A stretch of 64,000 bases of DNA from Streptacidiphilus sp. 4-A2 (GCA_014284505.1 JAAFYY010000001.1:3968001-4032000); one strand, 5' to 3'. Shown: positions 1 to 9,699, numbered from the stretch's first letter. The notes: generated by a model from the letters alone, not told the origin. Translations and numbers: made by a program.

Positions 1-537
1 TAGAGGCTGCCGACGGATGCCCGGACGGCCTTGGCGTTGTACAGGTCCACCGAGGCGTCGGTGAGCACCACCGCGTCCGCCCCGGCGGCATCGGCGGTGC
101 GCAGCACCGTCCCGGCGTTCCCGGGGTCGCGGACATGCGCGAGCACCGCCACCAGCCGCGGGCGCAGCTCCAGCAGCTGCTCGAAGGGGGTGTCGATAAA
201 GCGACAGACAGCGGCGATGCCCTGCGGGGTGACCGTCTGGCAGACCGCGGCGACCACCTCGTCGCTGGCGGTCAGCACCGGGACCCCGGCGCCGCGGGCG
301 TCGGCGATCAGCTCGGCATGGCGCTCGGCGGCCTCGGCGGTGGTGTAGATCTCCACCACCGCGTGCTCACCCGCGCCGCCGGGAATCCGCCCGTAGGCCA
401 CGGCCTCGCGCACAGCCTGCGGCCCCTCGGCCACGAACCGGCGCTCCTTGCTCCGCTGGACCCGCCGGAGAGACGGCGGGCGCGCTGACCCGGGGTGAGC
501 GCAGCGAGGTGAGCTCGGGGTACTGCTGCTGGGGCAT
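1..537 (-). CDS. TrmH/SpoU-family RNA 2'-O-methyltransferase (3' end beyond window)
   Basis: SPOUT-class methyltransferase that would use S-adenosylmethionine to methylate a ribose in rRNA or tRNA. The minus strand reads the family N-terminal block (KERRFVAEGPQAVREA) and then the substrate/SPOUT transition VLAHVRDPGNAGTVLRTADA, which contains the conserved N and R of SpoU motif 1. The knot motifs 2 and 3 lie off the left edge. The ATG at 537 opens MPQQQYPELTSLRSPRV, but the frame shifts between about 440 and 490 before joining the conserved block, which I take as an indel in the data. It follows rplT on the same strand, as is common in actinobacteria, with a strong hairpin between them, so it is probably transcribed separately. 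Confidence 0.85.
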
Positions 538-620
538 CGCGGTCTCTCGCTCGGAGGGCTGGTCTTCAGGCGCGGACCGGGGCCGGACTTCAGGCGCCGG
601 CCGGCCGGGCGCGGACGGAA

Positions 621-653
621 CGGGCCCGCAGGGGGATACCCCCTGCGGGCCCG
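621..653 (-). terminator. Terminator hairpin after infC-rpmI-rplT
   Basis: A perfect 15-bp inverted repeat (621-635 with 639-653) with a 3-nt loop lies 57 bp beyond the rplT stop and before the TrmH start. It has no T-run, as is usual for terminators in this GC range. It probably ends the ribosomal-protein transcript. Confidence 0.7.
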
Positions 654-709
654 GGACGCGTCGCGGCCTGCTGCTCCGCAGCTGCGCGACGCTAGGGTGC
701 GGCGCTCGC

Positions 710-1104
710 TCAGGCGGCGTCGGCGGCGACGCGGGGCGCGTTCACGTCGGCCGGGAGGGCCTTCTGTGCGGCCTCGACCAGCGCGGAGAAGGCGCCGGCG
801 TCGTGCACGGCGAGCTCGGCCAGCATCTTGCGGTCGATCTCGATGTTGGCAGCCTTCAGGCCTGGATGAGGCGGTTGTAGGTCATGCCGTTCGCACGCGC
901 CGCAGCGTTGATGCGCTGGATCCACAGCTGACGGAAGTCGCCCTTGCGCTTCTTCCGGTCGTTGTAGTTGTAGGTGAAGGAGTGCAGCAGCTGCTCCTTC
1001 GCCTTGCGGTACAGCCGCCCGCGCTGGCCACGGTAGCCGCTGGCGCGTTCGAGGACGACCCGGCGCTTCTTGTGGGCGTTTACTGCCCGCTTGACGCGTG
1101 CCAC
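710..1104 (-). CDS. rplT: 50S ribosomal protein L20 (one frameshift in data)
   Basis: L20 binds 23S rRNA early in 50S assembly. The ATG at 1104 gives MARVKRAVNAHKKRR, the RGQRGRLYRKAKEQ block and RKKRKGDFRQLWIQRINAAAR, all hallmark L20 segments. After MTYNRLIQA near 857 the reading moves to another frame and continues with GLKAANIEIDRKMLAELA and a tail ending VAADAA, stopping at 710. Joined length is about 131 residues, close to normal for L20. It is a single-copy essential gene, so the break near 857-865 is best read as a missing base rather than a mutation. It is the third gene of the infC-rpmI-rplT operon. Confidence 0.95.
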
Positions 1105-1190
1105 GTTGTTACTCCTTGGTGAGGACCGCGGTCGGTTTCACGCGGTCCGGTTACGAATAGGTCGAGGGGATCCGTGCGCAGAGCGCAGGA

Positions 1191-1385
1191 TCACTTGCCG
1201 AGAAGCTTCTTGATCTTCTTGGCGTCGGACGGGGCGACCTCGACCGTGCCGGCCAGACGACGGGTCAGCGTGGACGACTTGTGCTCAAGCAGGTGACGAC
1301 GGCCCGCGCGCTGACGCAGCACCTTGCCGGAGCCAGTGATCTTGAAGCGCTTGCTGGCACCGGAGTGCGTCTTGTTCTTCGGCAT
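1191..1385 (-). CDS. rpmI: 50S ribosomal protein L35
   Basis: The intact 64-residue frame begins MPKNKTHSGASKRFKIT and ends DAKKIKKLLGK, matching L35 end to end. I chose the ATG at 1385 because it begins the conserved MPKNKTHS and has a purine-rich stretch (GAGGAGAGTACGGC) just upstream; longer starts add non-conserved sequence. It lies between infC and rplT in the canonical order and is probably co-transcribed and autoregulated through the infC leader. This is one of the few genes here without a frameshift. Confidence 0.97.
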   Translation of the reverse strand: MPKNKTHSGASKRFKITGSGKVLRQRAGRRHLLEHKSSTLTRRLAGTVEVAPSDAKKIKKLLGK

Positions 1386-1502
1386 GTCGCCGTACTCTCC
1401 TCGTCGGTCCGCTCCCACCCGTGCGCCGGGGCGCGAGCGGGAGCGCTGTGGTTCTCCTGGGTTCCCCGGCGGATGCCGGGGAACCGGGGTGGACGTGGCA
1501 GC

Positions 1503-2229
1503 CTAGCTGGCCGCCGCCTCCGGGGGTGTCGCCGCCGTCGGCCTCGTCGGCTTCGGCGGCAGCCTCGGTGTCGAGCTCGGTCTCGAAGTCCTCGACCTCG
1601 TCCGCCGGGGAGTCCATGTCGTCGACCTCGTCGACCTCGTCGCCCTCGAGCGGGCGGCCCTGGCGCTCGGCCTTGCGGACCGCAGCGGCCTCGCGAGCCT
1701 CGGCCATGGCCTCGGTCTTCTTCTTGTGCGGGCCGAGAACCATGATCATGTTCCGGCCGTCCTGCTTGGGGTTGGACTCGATGAAGCCCAACTCCTCAAC
1801 GTCGGAGGCGAGTCGCTGAAGCAGCCGGAATCCCAGCTCGGGGCGGGACTGCTCACGACCACGGAACATGATCGTGATCTTGACCTTGTCACCCTGCTTG
1901 AGGAACCGAACGACGTGACCCTTCTTGGTGTCATAGTCGTGCGGGTCGATCTTCGGGCGGAGCTTCATCTCCTTGATGACCGTGTGCGCCTGGTTCTTGC
2001 GCGCCTCACGGGCCTTCATGGCGGACTCGTACTTGAACTTGCCGTAGTCCATGAGCTTGCACACCGGCGGCCGGGCGGTGGCCGCGACCTCGACCAGATC
2101 CAGGTCGTACTCCTGCGCAAGTTCCAGGGCCTTGGCAAGCGGCACGATGCCGACCTGCTCGCCGCTGGGACCGACGAGTCGCACCTCGGGGACGCGAATC
2201 CGGTCGTTGATGCGGGGCTCGGTGCTGAT
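1503..2229 (-). CDS. infC: Translation initiation factor IF-3, probable ATC start
   Basis: IF-3 binds the 30S subunit, discriminates start codons and prevents premature 50S joining. The frame carries the N-domain (INDRIRVPEVRLVGP, DLDLVEVAATARPPVCK, MDYGKFKYE) and C-domain (KEMKLRPKI, RFLKQGDKVKITIMFRGRE, KQDGRNMIMVL). An acidic tail rich in Asp/Glu follows residue 190, unlike the short tail of enterobacterial IF-3 but typical of actinobacteria. The motif STEPRIND is preceded by ATC at 2227-2229 behind a perfect GAGGAGG; no ATG or GTG sits at that distance. Near the end the frame overruns, but a one-base correction around 1527 gives the tail TPEAAAS and a TAG at 1503-1505. It heads the rpmI-rplT operon. 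Confidence 0.93.
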
Positions 2230-2240
2230 GGATCCTCCTC
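2227..2240 (-). promoter_or_regulatory. infC ribosome-binding site with non-canonical ATC start
   Basis: The minus strand reads GAGGAGG (2234-2240), four bases, then ATC AGC ACC GAG. This is the best Shine-Dalgarno match near the N-terminus and it points at ATC. In E. coli infC uses AUU, which IF-3 itself selects against, giving autoregulation. An AUC start here would allow the same control. Confidence 0.7.
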
Positions 2241-2349
2241 GGTTGCACCTCGCGGCTGCCGACGGCAGTCGCGTGAACAGCGGACTGGTTACCGCCACAC
2301 AGGGCTTCATTCGTGCCGCGGTGCCGCGCCAGGCGCCTACCGCGGGCAC

Positions 2350-2382
2350 GAAAAAAGCCCCGCATGACTCACAGGCGGGGCT
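2350..2382 (-). terminator. Intrinsic terminator in the infC leader (attenuator candidate)
   Basis: On the minus strand an 8-bp GC stem (AGCCCCGC with GCGGGGCT, 11-nt loop) runs directly into six T residues (2351-2356 read as A on plus). It lies about 120 bp upstream of the infC start and about 200 bp downstream of the likely promoter, inside the leader. That position argues for conditional attenuation rather than the end of an upstream gene, since no upstream gene on this strand exists. Two further hairpins precede it (arms around 2407-2425 and 2445-2460). Confidence 0.75.
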
Positions 2383-2582
2383 CCACAGATACCGGGCGCA
2401 TTACCGGCGGACGAAGAACGTCCGCGGTACACGCGAGGCTGATCCGCACTCGGAGTGCGAACCGCCTGACCGGAACCCGACGACCCTGGAGTCGGTGCGG
2501 GTGGGAGGGAGCCTCCACTTGCGGGCCGGGAGAGCATCGCCACCCTCGCGGGGACGTGGCTGTACCTGGCCGGTCTTGAGCA

Positions 2583-2612
2583 AGCATAGCAGTGTCCGGG
2601 AGTAGCGCAGAA
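2583..2612 (-). promoter_or_regulatory. Candidate infC operon promoter
   Basis: On the minus strand TTCTGC (2607-2612), an 18-bp spacer and TATGCT (2583-2588) form a plausible principal-sigma promoter. It would give a leader of about 345 nt before infC. The -35 match is weak, so the exact start is uncertain. Confidence 0.35.
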
Positions 2613-2744
2613 TCCTCCCGTTCGTGCCCGTTTTTCCGCCCTCGGCCGGCATCGGCAGACTTCGGGCAGACAGTCGGTCTACGCAGACAGTCAGTCTTCC
2701 AGTCTTCAGCGCAGGCATCACATCTTCAGCGAGGCGAGTTTCCC

Positions 2745-3120
2745 ATGAGCAGCCAGCCCGAGACCCCGAAGCGTCCGAGCCCGCCGACGGCCCCGACTTC
2801 GACGACCTCACCCGCGACATCGCCGACGTCCCGGCGTCGAGGTGATCACCACGGTCGCGGTGCACCTGATGAGCGCGGCGGCGGTCAACCTGGGCTCGCC
2901 GAGGGCGGCGAGGCGCACAAGGACCTGGACGAGGCCCGCAAGCTGATCACCGCGCTGGCCGGCCTGGTCACCGCGGGTGCGCCGAGATCAGCAACTTCCA
3001 CGCGGCCCGCTGCGGGACGGGCTGAAGTCGCTGCAGCTGGCCTTCCGCGAGGCGTCGCTGGTACCGGACGAGCCGGGCACCGGGCCCGGCGAGAAGTTCA
3101 CCGGCCCGGTCTACGGCTGA
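2745..3120 (+). CDS. DUF1844 domain protein (frameshifted in data)
   Basis: Small actinobacterial protein of unknown function found next to infC. Across three frames the segments PDFDDLTRDIADVPA, then VITTVAVHLMSAAAVNLG, GEAHKDLDEARKLITALAGLV and LQLAFREAS...GEKFTGPVYG appear in order, which is the whole family layout of about 120 residues. The start ATG at 2745 opens MSSQPETPKRPS; the stop TGA is at 3118-3120. At least three small indels (around 2780, 2830-2900 and 2980) break the frame. It is transcribed divergently from the infC operon. Confidence 0.8.
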
Positions 3121-3260
3121 CCGGCTGACCCCGGGCCGGCAATCCGCCCGGCACATCGGCCTCGGCGCCCGTCCCACTCGACCCACCGGGACGGGCACCG
3201 CAGCCGTCAGCCACAGCCCTCAGCCGCACCTCTACGGCCGCAGCCGCTACCGGCGGCTCG

Positions 3261-4010
3261 CTACCGGCGGCTGTAGAGCGGTTCGGCCGGCTCCGACGGC
3301 GAGGCGGGAACGACCGCCAGGTCCAGCCCCCGGTCCAGCCGGATCCGCAGCAGCTCCACCTCACCCAGCTCCGCCGCCAGCCGCTGCACGGCCGGCCCCA
3401 GCTCCGCGGCGGGCACCGCCGGGTCGGGCACCAGCGCCAGCAGCGCGTCGGTGGTCTCACTGGGCAGCAGATGGGCACGGAGCACCACCGGATGCCGGGC
3501 CAGCAGCCCGCGTACCGCCTCGGCCAGCTCCGGATCCCGCAGCGGGTCGAGCATCGCCCGCCCCTCCGCGACCGCGCGCATCCGCCCCGGACAGCTCGTA
3601 GAAGGCCGGTCCGGCCAGGTCGATCAGCAGCGCGTCGGCCCGCTCGGACCAGGCCGCCTGCACCGCCTGCCGGGCCGGACCGGCGCAGGCCGGGCGTCGG
3701 CGCGCCAGCGGGACATGGCCTCCAGCGAGGTGAACGCGGGGAGCCCCTTACGTCCGTCCGGCGCGTCGATGGTGGGGACCGCCATGTCGCTGGACTTCTC
3801 GTGCTTCAGGCCGTCCGCGCCGGTCTCGGCCTCGCCGAGGATCGCCACGATCGGGACCATCAGCCGGGCTCCGGTGAGGATCGCCAGGAGTTCGCGCTCA
3901 TGTTCCGGGGAGGGGTCGGCCGCGTGCGCGGCCAGGGCCGCCGCGAGCCGGGGGTCGGCCGAGCCGTCGTCACCCGCGAAGCCCGGGTCAGGGATGTTCT
4001 TGCGCTGCAC
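3261..4010 (-). CDS. SseB-family protein (frameshifted in data)
   Basis: Member of the 'enhanced serine sensitivity' SseB family; its biochemical role is not established. The N-terminal segment KNIPDPGFAGDDGSADPRLAAAL, the block LLAILTGARLMVPIVAILGE, the region GADGLKHEKSSDMAVPTI and the C-terminal repeat-like part ALLALVPDPAVPAAELG are recognisable. The frame changes twice, around 3670 and 3590. The stop is at 3261-3263. The ATG at 4010 is a convenient start; a start one or two codons off is possible. It converges with the DUF1844 gene and diverges from the serine hydrolase. Confidence 0.75.
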
Positions 4011-4169
4011 CCGGCGAGCCTAGTCGATGACAGACCGGTCGGTTTCCGGGCAGCTGGTCGCGCTCCGGACCGGCCGGGAACGTCCAGGACCGGCCGGTCG
4101 GTAAGAAATATCAGGAAACGCCCATACAGCCTTCAGGCCACTCAAAGCGGCATTCTCTAGCGTCGACCT

Positions 4170-5168
4170 ATGTCGAAGCTGTCCACGCGAAGCGTCTCCC
4201 TGGTGCGGATGCTCAGCCTGCTGAGTCTGGCCACCGCGATCGGCCTGGTCACCGCGCTGTTGCTGCAGGGGCACTCCAGCGCGGCCGAGCGGCACGCCAC
4301 AATGGCCGCTGTGACCACGCCCGCCTCGTCCACGCCGAGCTCCGCCGCCGGGGCCAAGTCAACCGCCAAGTCAACCGCCAAGCCCGCCACCAAGCCGACC
4401 ACCGAGCCCACGCCCGAGCCGACGCCCAAGGCCACCCCCTCCGCCCCTGCCACCGCCGCTCCCGACCCGGCGCTGCTCAGCGCGGTCGCCCAGGCCCAGG
4501 GCGCGGTGTCGGTCGCGGTGACCGACCTCAGCACCGGCCAGTCGCTGGAGTACGGGGCGCCCGGGCACAGCTTCGCCACCGCCAGCATCGTCAAGGTGGA
4601 CATCCTGGCAACGCTGCTGCTCCAGGCCCAGGACCAGGGCACCACGCTGACCCAGACCCAGCAGTCGCTGGCCACCACCATGATCGAGAACAGCGACAAC
4701 GACTCGGCCACCTCGCTCTGGTACGACATCGGCCAGGACGGCGGCCTTAACGCCGCCAACAAGCGCTTCGGGCTGACCGGCACCGTCGGCGGCACCCAGG
4801 TCGAGTGGGGCATCACCACCACCACGGCCGCCGACCAGCTGCGACTGCTGCGCCAGGTCTTCACCAGCCAGTCGCTGCTCTCCCCGGCCTCCCGGCAGTA
4901 CATCCAGGGCCTGCTGGACCAGGTGGAGAGCGACCAGCGCTGGGGCGTGAGCGCGGCGGCCAGCGGCGACAACTACGCGGTGAAGAACGGCTGGCTGCCG
5001 CGCTCCGCGACCGGCCTGTGGGTGATCAACAGCATCGGGGAGGTCGAGCGGAACGGCCACGAGCTGCTGATCGCGGTGGTCTCCGACGGCAACACCACCG
5101 AGTCCGGCGGGATCTCCCTGGTGCAGTCGGTCGCCCAGGCCGCCGCCGCCTCACTGAGCGCCGGCTGA
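4170..5168 (+). CDS. Class-A-beta-lactamase-like serine hydrolase, exported
   Basis: Intact 332-residue protein. Residues about 10-32 form a hydrophobic signal/anchor, followed by a Thr/Pro/Lys-rich linker (about 48-98) and a penicilloyl-serine-transferase fold. All three fold motifs are visible: S139-I-V-K142, S175-D-N177 and K272-N-G274. The ExxLN omega-loop glutamate needed for class A deacylation is not apparent, so it may be a peptidoglycan-active hydrolase or penicillin-binding protein rather than a true beta-lactamase. No Shine-Dalgarno is present; TAGCGT ends six bases before the ATG, which would fit a leaderless message. A hairpin follows at 5246. Confidence 0.88.
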   Translation: MSKLSTRSVSLVRMLSLLSLATAIGLVTALLLQGHSSAAERHATMAAVTTPASSTPSSAAGAKSTAKSTAKPATKPTTEPTPEPTPKATPSAPATAAPDPALLSAVAQAQGAVSVAVTDLSTGQSLEYGAPGHSFATASIVKVDILATLLLQAQDQGTTLTQTQQSLATTMIENSDNDSATSLWYDIGQDGGLNAANKRFGLTGTVGGTQVEWGITTTTAADQLRLLRQVFTSQSLLSPASRQYIQGLLDQVESDQRWGVSAAASGDNYAVKNGWLPRSATGLWVINSIGEVERNGHELLIAVVSDGNTTESGGISLVQSVAQAAAASLSAG

Positions 5169-5245
5169 GGCCAGCGACTGAGGACGTCGGCTGAGGACAC
5201 CGCTAGCGGACGCCGGCCGAGGAAGGACGTCGGCTGCGCGACGGA

Positions 5246-5279
5246 CTGCGGCCCGGGACGCCGGAATCCCGGGCCGCAG
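5246..5279 (+). terminator. Terminator hairpin after serine hydrolase
   Basis: Perfect 13-bp inverted repeat (5246-5258 with 5267-5279), 8-nt loop, 77 bp after the serine hydrolase stop and 38 bp before the next start. No T-run. Confidence 0.65.
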
Positions 5280-5317
5280 CCCTACCCGTGGGTAGACGGG
5301 TGTGGCAGTCTTCGCGC

Positions 5318-6516
5318 ATGGTGACCCTCTCCGCCGACCGGGCACGCTACGACCGTGCCACCGCCCACCTCGACGCACCGCTGGCGATCGTGGACCTGGA
5401 GGCCTTCGACGCGAACGCCGCCGACCTGGTCCGGCGGGCCGCCGGAAAGCCGATCCGGGTGGCCAGCAAGTCGGTTCGCTGCCGGGCCCTGCTGGAACGG
5501 GCACTGCGGCTGGACGGCTTCCAGGGAATCATGAGCTTCACCCTGGCCGAGTCGCTCTGGCTGGCCCGGGCGGGCTTCGACGACATCCTGCTGGCATACC
5601 CCTCCGCCGACCGGGCCGGCTACGCGGAGCTCGCCGCCGACCCCAAGCTCGCCGCCGCGGTCACCGTGCTGCTGGACGACCCGGCGCAGCTCGACCTGGT
5701 CGACGGCGCCCGGGCGGGGGGCGGCGAGGAGATCCGGGTCTGCCTGGAACTCGACACCGCGCTGCACCTGCTCGGCGGCCGGGTGCGGATCGGCGCCCGG
5801 CGCTCGCCGCTGCGCACACCCGACGCGCTGGCCGCGTTCGCCGAGCTGGTACAGCGGCGCCCGGGCTTCCGGGTGGTCGGGCTGATGGCCTACGAGGGGC
5901 ATGTCGCCGGGGTCGGCGACAGCATCCCCGGACGGCCGCTGCGGTCGCGGATGATCCAGGTGATGCAGAACAGGGCCAGGGCGGAGCTGGCCCAGCGGCG
6001 CTCCGAGACCGTGCGCGCGCTGCGCCGGGTGGTGGACCTGGAGTTCGTCAACGGCGGCGGCACCGGCAGCGTGGAGTCCACGGTGGCCGAGGACGCCATC
6101 ACCGAGGTCGCCGCCGGGTCGGGGCTGTACGTCCCGCGGCTGTTCGACAACTACCGTTCGTTCCAGGGCCGTCCGGCCGCGCTGTTCGCCCAGCCGGTGG
6201 TCCGGCGTCCGGGTGTGGGCGTGGTGGCGGTGCTCGGCGGCGGCTATCCGGCGTCGGCGCGGCCGGGGCCGACCGCTCGCCCGTCCCCTACCTGCCGCAG
6301 GGGCTGCGCTACGACCCGCAGGAGGGCGCGGGCGAGGTGCAGACCCCGCTGCTGGGCTCGGCCGCGGACGACCTGCTGATCGGCGACCGGGTGTGGTTCC
6401 GGCACGCCAAGGCCGGGGAGCTCTGCGAGCGCTTCGCGGAGCTGCGGCTGATCGAGGGCGACCGGGTGGTGGAGACCGTGCCGACCTACCGCGGCGAGGG
6501 CAAGACCTTCCTCTGA
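5318..6516 (+). CDS. Fold-type III PLP enzyme, amino-acid deaminase/aldolase type (one frameshift)
   Basis: Alanine-racemase N-terminal-fold enzyme of the D-threonine-aldolase/D-serine-deaminase-like group. The PLP lysine lies in IRVASKSVRC (residue about 52). Glycine-rich EFVNGGGTGSVES, probably phosphate-binding, follows near residue 247, with LYVPRLFDNYRSF after it. The C-terminal beta domain (LLIGDRVWFRHAKAGELCERF) lies in another frame after about 6260, so one indel separates the halves. The ATG at 5318 begins MVTLSADRARYDRAT; the stop is TGA 6514-6516. The substrate is unknown. It converges with the DUF2510 gene across a 22-bp-stem terminator. Confidence 0.83.
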
Positions 6517-6566
6517 GCCCTTTTCGCTTGAGCCCCGTTCGCTTGAGCCCCGTTCGCTTTGAAGCC

Positions 6567-6616
6567 AGGACACAGCGCCGCCCGCCGAGGGGAGTCGGCG
6601 GGCGGCGCTGTGTCCT
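6567..6616. terminator. Bidirectional terminator, 22-bp perfect stem
   Basis: The arms 6567-6588 and 6595-6616 are perfectly complementary with a 6-nt loop. It sits between the convergent PLP-enzyme gene (stop 6516) and DUF2510 gene (stop 6641), so it can serve both. Confidence 0.8.
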
Positions 6617-6640
6617 GCGGGCGCGGTGGCCTTGGGGGGC

Positions 6641-7647
6641 TCAGGAGGTGGAGCCGGCGCCCTGGCCCGGGCCCGAACCGCCGCTGTAGTCCTGGATGCC
6701 GGAGATGATGGTGTCCATCACCGAGACCGACGGTGCCTTGGCGGTGATGTCGAAGCCGAGGTGGACCGCGATCAGCTGGGTACCGGCGCTGTTGGGGAAG
6801 ACCACGTCCTCCACCGTGCCGTTGTTGCCGACCTTGGCGTCGACCTGCCAGCGGATCAGGTAGCCGGAGCGTCCGGCTACGGTCACCGCCTTGGACTCCA
6901 ACTGGGTGTGGCCGGTGATGGTCCCGTAGGACTGGCTGACCGCCTTCGCCATGTCCGCGGTCGCGGCGGCCTGCGCACCGGCGCTGACCGAGGCGGTCAG
7001 CGTGCTGGTGGAGGCCCCGGCCAGGGAGCAGGTGCCGCCGCTGGAGCCGGCGCAGGAGTAGCTGCCGTAGGACAGCGCCGCGTGGCCGTCGCTGGTGGTG
7101 CCCCCGGTCCAGCCGGTTCCGGGGTCGGGCAGGGTGACGCCGTCGGTGACATCCACCGCGACACCGCCCGACGCGTTCGCACCGCCGCCGGAGCCGCCGT
7201 TCGAACCGCTGCCGCCGGAGCCGCCGCCCGAGCCGGTGCCGGAACCGCCGCCGGAACCGCCGGACCCGCCAGAACCTCCGGAGCCTCCGGAGCCTCCGGA
7301 GCCTCCGGAACCGAACGGGTTGCCGCCTCCGCCCGAGGCGAAGCCCTGGGAGTGCGCGGCCGGGGCGGTCGTCCGACCGTCCATGATCAGGTAGGTGGCC
7401 AGGGATCCCACCGCGAGCCCCAGGACCGCCGCGACCGAGGCGGCGACCAGCACCGGCCGTCGCTTGCGCGGCGCCCGGGCGGCCGCCGGGAAGGCGTCCT
7501 CGGCGTGGGGGCGGTACTGGCGGTAAGCACCTCGTCCGTCTTGGTGCTGACGGTCCAGTCGGTGCCGTTCCACCAGCGCTTACCGGGGTTGGCGGGATCG
7601 GTCGGCTTCGGGTCCGGGTACCAGCCGGCAGGTGTCGTCGTACTCAC
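6641..7647 (-). CDS. DUF2510 membrane protein with Gly/Ser linker (frameshifted)
   Basis: The N-terminus contains the DUF2510 signature WYPDP (residues 9-13) followed by RWWNGTDWT. A frame change near 7515 leads into a basic segment, one transmembrane helix (VLVAASVAAVLGLAVGS), and a long Gly-Gly-Ser linker made of tandem repeats (about 7200-7320). A roughly 190-residue extracytoplasmic domain with several Cys follows and ends GPGQGAGSTS. The topology is therefore a cytoplasmic DUF2510, one helix, a flexible linker and an outside domain, as in Streptomyces cell-envelope proteins of unknown role. The start ATG at 7647 is supported by a good upstream purine stretch. Confidence 0.75.
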
Positions 7648-7749
7648 GGAGCAGAATCTATGGCGCGTCCGATAAACGTGCGGTCAACCCCGGCTGAGGA
7701 TCGGCTGAGAATCCTGGAGCCGCCCGCCCGGGACCGCCGCCCGGCGGTA

Positions 7750-8642
7750 CTAGGGATAGCGGACACGGTGAGCTCCTCGGAGACCGTCCACAGCCTGTCC
7801 TGCGCCGCCTCGTCGTGGGCAGCGACGCTGGACGCCTTCAGCACCGGCCAGCCGCGCACCTCGAAGGGGCCGTCCGGTCCGTAGTAGTGGCCGCCCATGG
7901 CCCGGGGGTCGGTCGCCGCGCGCAGGGGGCACAGCGCGCCCCGGTCGGCGGACTGCGTGATCGGCGCGATCATCCACTCCGATCTGCGCAGCACCGAGGG
8001 CAGATCGCGGGTGAGCCCGGTGCTGGCCAGCCCCGGGTGTGCCCCCAGCGCGATGGTCTGCGCGCCCGATGCCCGCAGCCGGCGCAGCAGGGCGTACATG
8101 AACATCAGGTTCGCCAGCTTGGACTGCGCATAGGCCTCGGCCCGGTTGTAGTGCCGTTCGGACTGGAGGTCGGCGAAGTCGACACCGCCCCGCGCGACCT
8201 TGTGCGCCAGGCTGCCGAGCACCACCACCCGCGAGCCGGGGACCTCCCGCATCAGGTCCAGCACCAGCCCGGTGAAGGCGAAGTGGCCCAGGTGGTTGGT
8301 GCCCAGCTGGAGCTCGAAGCCGTCGGCGGTGGTCCGCCGCGGCGGCGCCATCACCCCGGCGTTGTTGATCAGCAGGTCCAGCCGGTCGTAGCGCTCCCTG
8401 GTCTCCTCGGCGGCGGCGCGCACCGACTCCAGCGAGGCCAGGTCCAGTTCCAGCAGTTCGCTGCGGCCGCCGACGCGCTCCGCGGCGGCCCTGCCCTTGG
8501 CGCGGTCGCGGCAGGCGAGCACCACCGTGGCGCCGCGCCTGGCCAGCACGGCTGCGGTGGCCAGCCCGAGGCCGCCCGTGGCACCGGTGACCATGGCCAC
8601 CCGCCCCGTCTGGTCGGGAACGTCGGCAGCGGTCCAGGGCAT
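7750..8642 (-). CDS. Short-chain dehydrogenase/reductase (one frameshift at 3' end)
   Basis: Classical SDR that reduces or oxidises a carbonyl/alcohol with NAD(P)H. The Rossmann motif T19-GATGGLG, NNAG (93-96), N116 region, S144 and the catalytic Y171-x3-K175 are all present. It resembles the retinol-dehydrogenase/light-dependent-protochlorophyllide-like SDRs. I start at the ATG at 8642 because GGAGGAAGTC stands directly before it. The raw frame runs on past the expected end, but restoring one C at about 7766 gives the family tail EELTGVRYP and a TAG at 7750-7752. It diverges from the exonuclease gene. Confidence 0.9.
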
Positions 8643-8707
8643 GACTTCCTCCGAGGGCGATGGTGTCGCCGGGTGGGTGTCCGACCCGTGCGGCATAGTT
8701 ACACCCT

Positions 8708-9699
8708 ATGACCGCTCCCGCCACCCGGCTCATGCTGCTGGACTCCGCCAGCCTCTACTTCCGCGCCTTCTTCGGCGTGCCCGACTCGCTCCGCTCCCCC
8801 GACGGGCAGCCGGTGAACGCGGTGCGCGGCCTGCTGGAATTCATCACCCGGCTGGTGCAGGACCACTCCCCCACCCATCTGGTGGCCTGCTGGGACGCCG
8901 ACTGGCGCCCGCAGTGGCGGGTGGAGCTGATCCCCAGCTACAAGACCCACCGGCTGGCCGCCGACGCCCGGACCGAGGGCGAGGAGGAGATCCCGGACCA
9001 GCTGTCGCCGCAGGTACCGGTGATCGAGGCAGTGCTGGACGCCATCGGCATCGCCCGCATCGGCGTGCCCGACTACGAGGCGGACGACATCATCGGCACC
9101 CTCACCGCCCGCGCCACCGGCCCGGTCGACGTGGTCACCGGCGACCGGGACCTGTTCCAACTGGTCGACGACGCGCGGGGAGTGCGGGTGCTCTACCCGA
9201 TCAAGGGTGTGGCACGCTGCAACTCACCGACGAGGCACTGCTGCTGGAGAAGTACGGGGTCACCGGCTCCCAGTACGTCGACTTCGCCGTCATGCGCGGC
9301 GACCCCAGCGACGGCCTCCCCGGCGTCCCCGGCATCGGCGAGAAGACCGCCGCCAAGCTGATCGCCCAGTACGGCACCCTCGCCGACATCCAGGCCGCCG
9401 CCATCGCCCCGGACACCAAACTCTCCCCCGCCCAGCGCAAACGCCTCACCGAATCCACCGCCTACCTCGCCGTAGCCCCCAAGGTCGTCCGCGTCGCCAC
9501 CGACGCCCCCCTCCCCACCTTCGACCCCACCCTCCCCCACGAACCCCTCGACCCCGCCACCCTCGAACACCTCTCCGAGCGCTGGGGCCTCACCACCCCC
9601 GTCAAACGCCTCCTCGACACCTCGCCCAGGCCGGTGCTTGATCGGCAGCGTCAACCACGTCGGGCGCGCCAGGCGCTGAGGAGGTCTTCGGGTCCGTAG
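8708..9699 (+). CDS. 5'-3' exonuclease, Pol I N-domain-like (frameshift; odd 3' end)
   Basis: Stand-alone FEN/5'-nuclease related to the N-terminal domain of DNA polymerase I. It carries metal-site segments LMLLDSASLYFRAF, YEADDIIGTL and VTGDRDLFQL, then a helix-hairpin-helix GVPGIGEKTAAKLI. One indel near 9208 joins the two parts. After TPVKRLLDT (about 9620) the sequence stops resembling the family and the tail overlaps the convergent ATPase gene by 49 bp. The native 3' end may have been lost where the ATPase locus joined. The ATG at 8708 begins MTAPATRLMLLD. Confidence 0.85.

Noticed and set aside
710..1104. rplT as a pseudogene
   Set aside because: L20 is essential and single copy; one base restores it and the same type of error occurs throughout the window.
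1285..2349. IF-3 read as a 354-residue protein running into rpmI
   Set aside because: The extra tail is out-of-frame rpmI sequence; a one-base correction near 1527 gives a stop at 1503.
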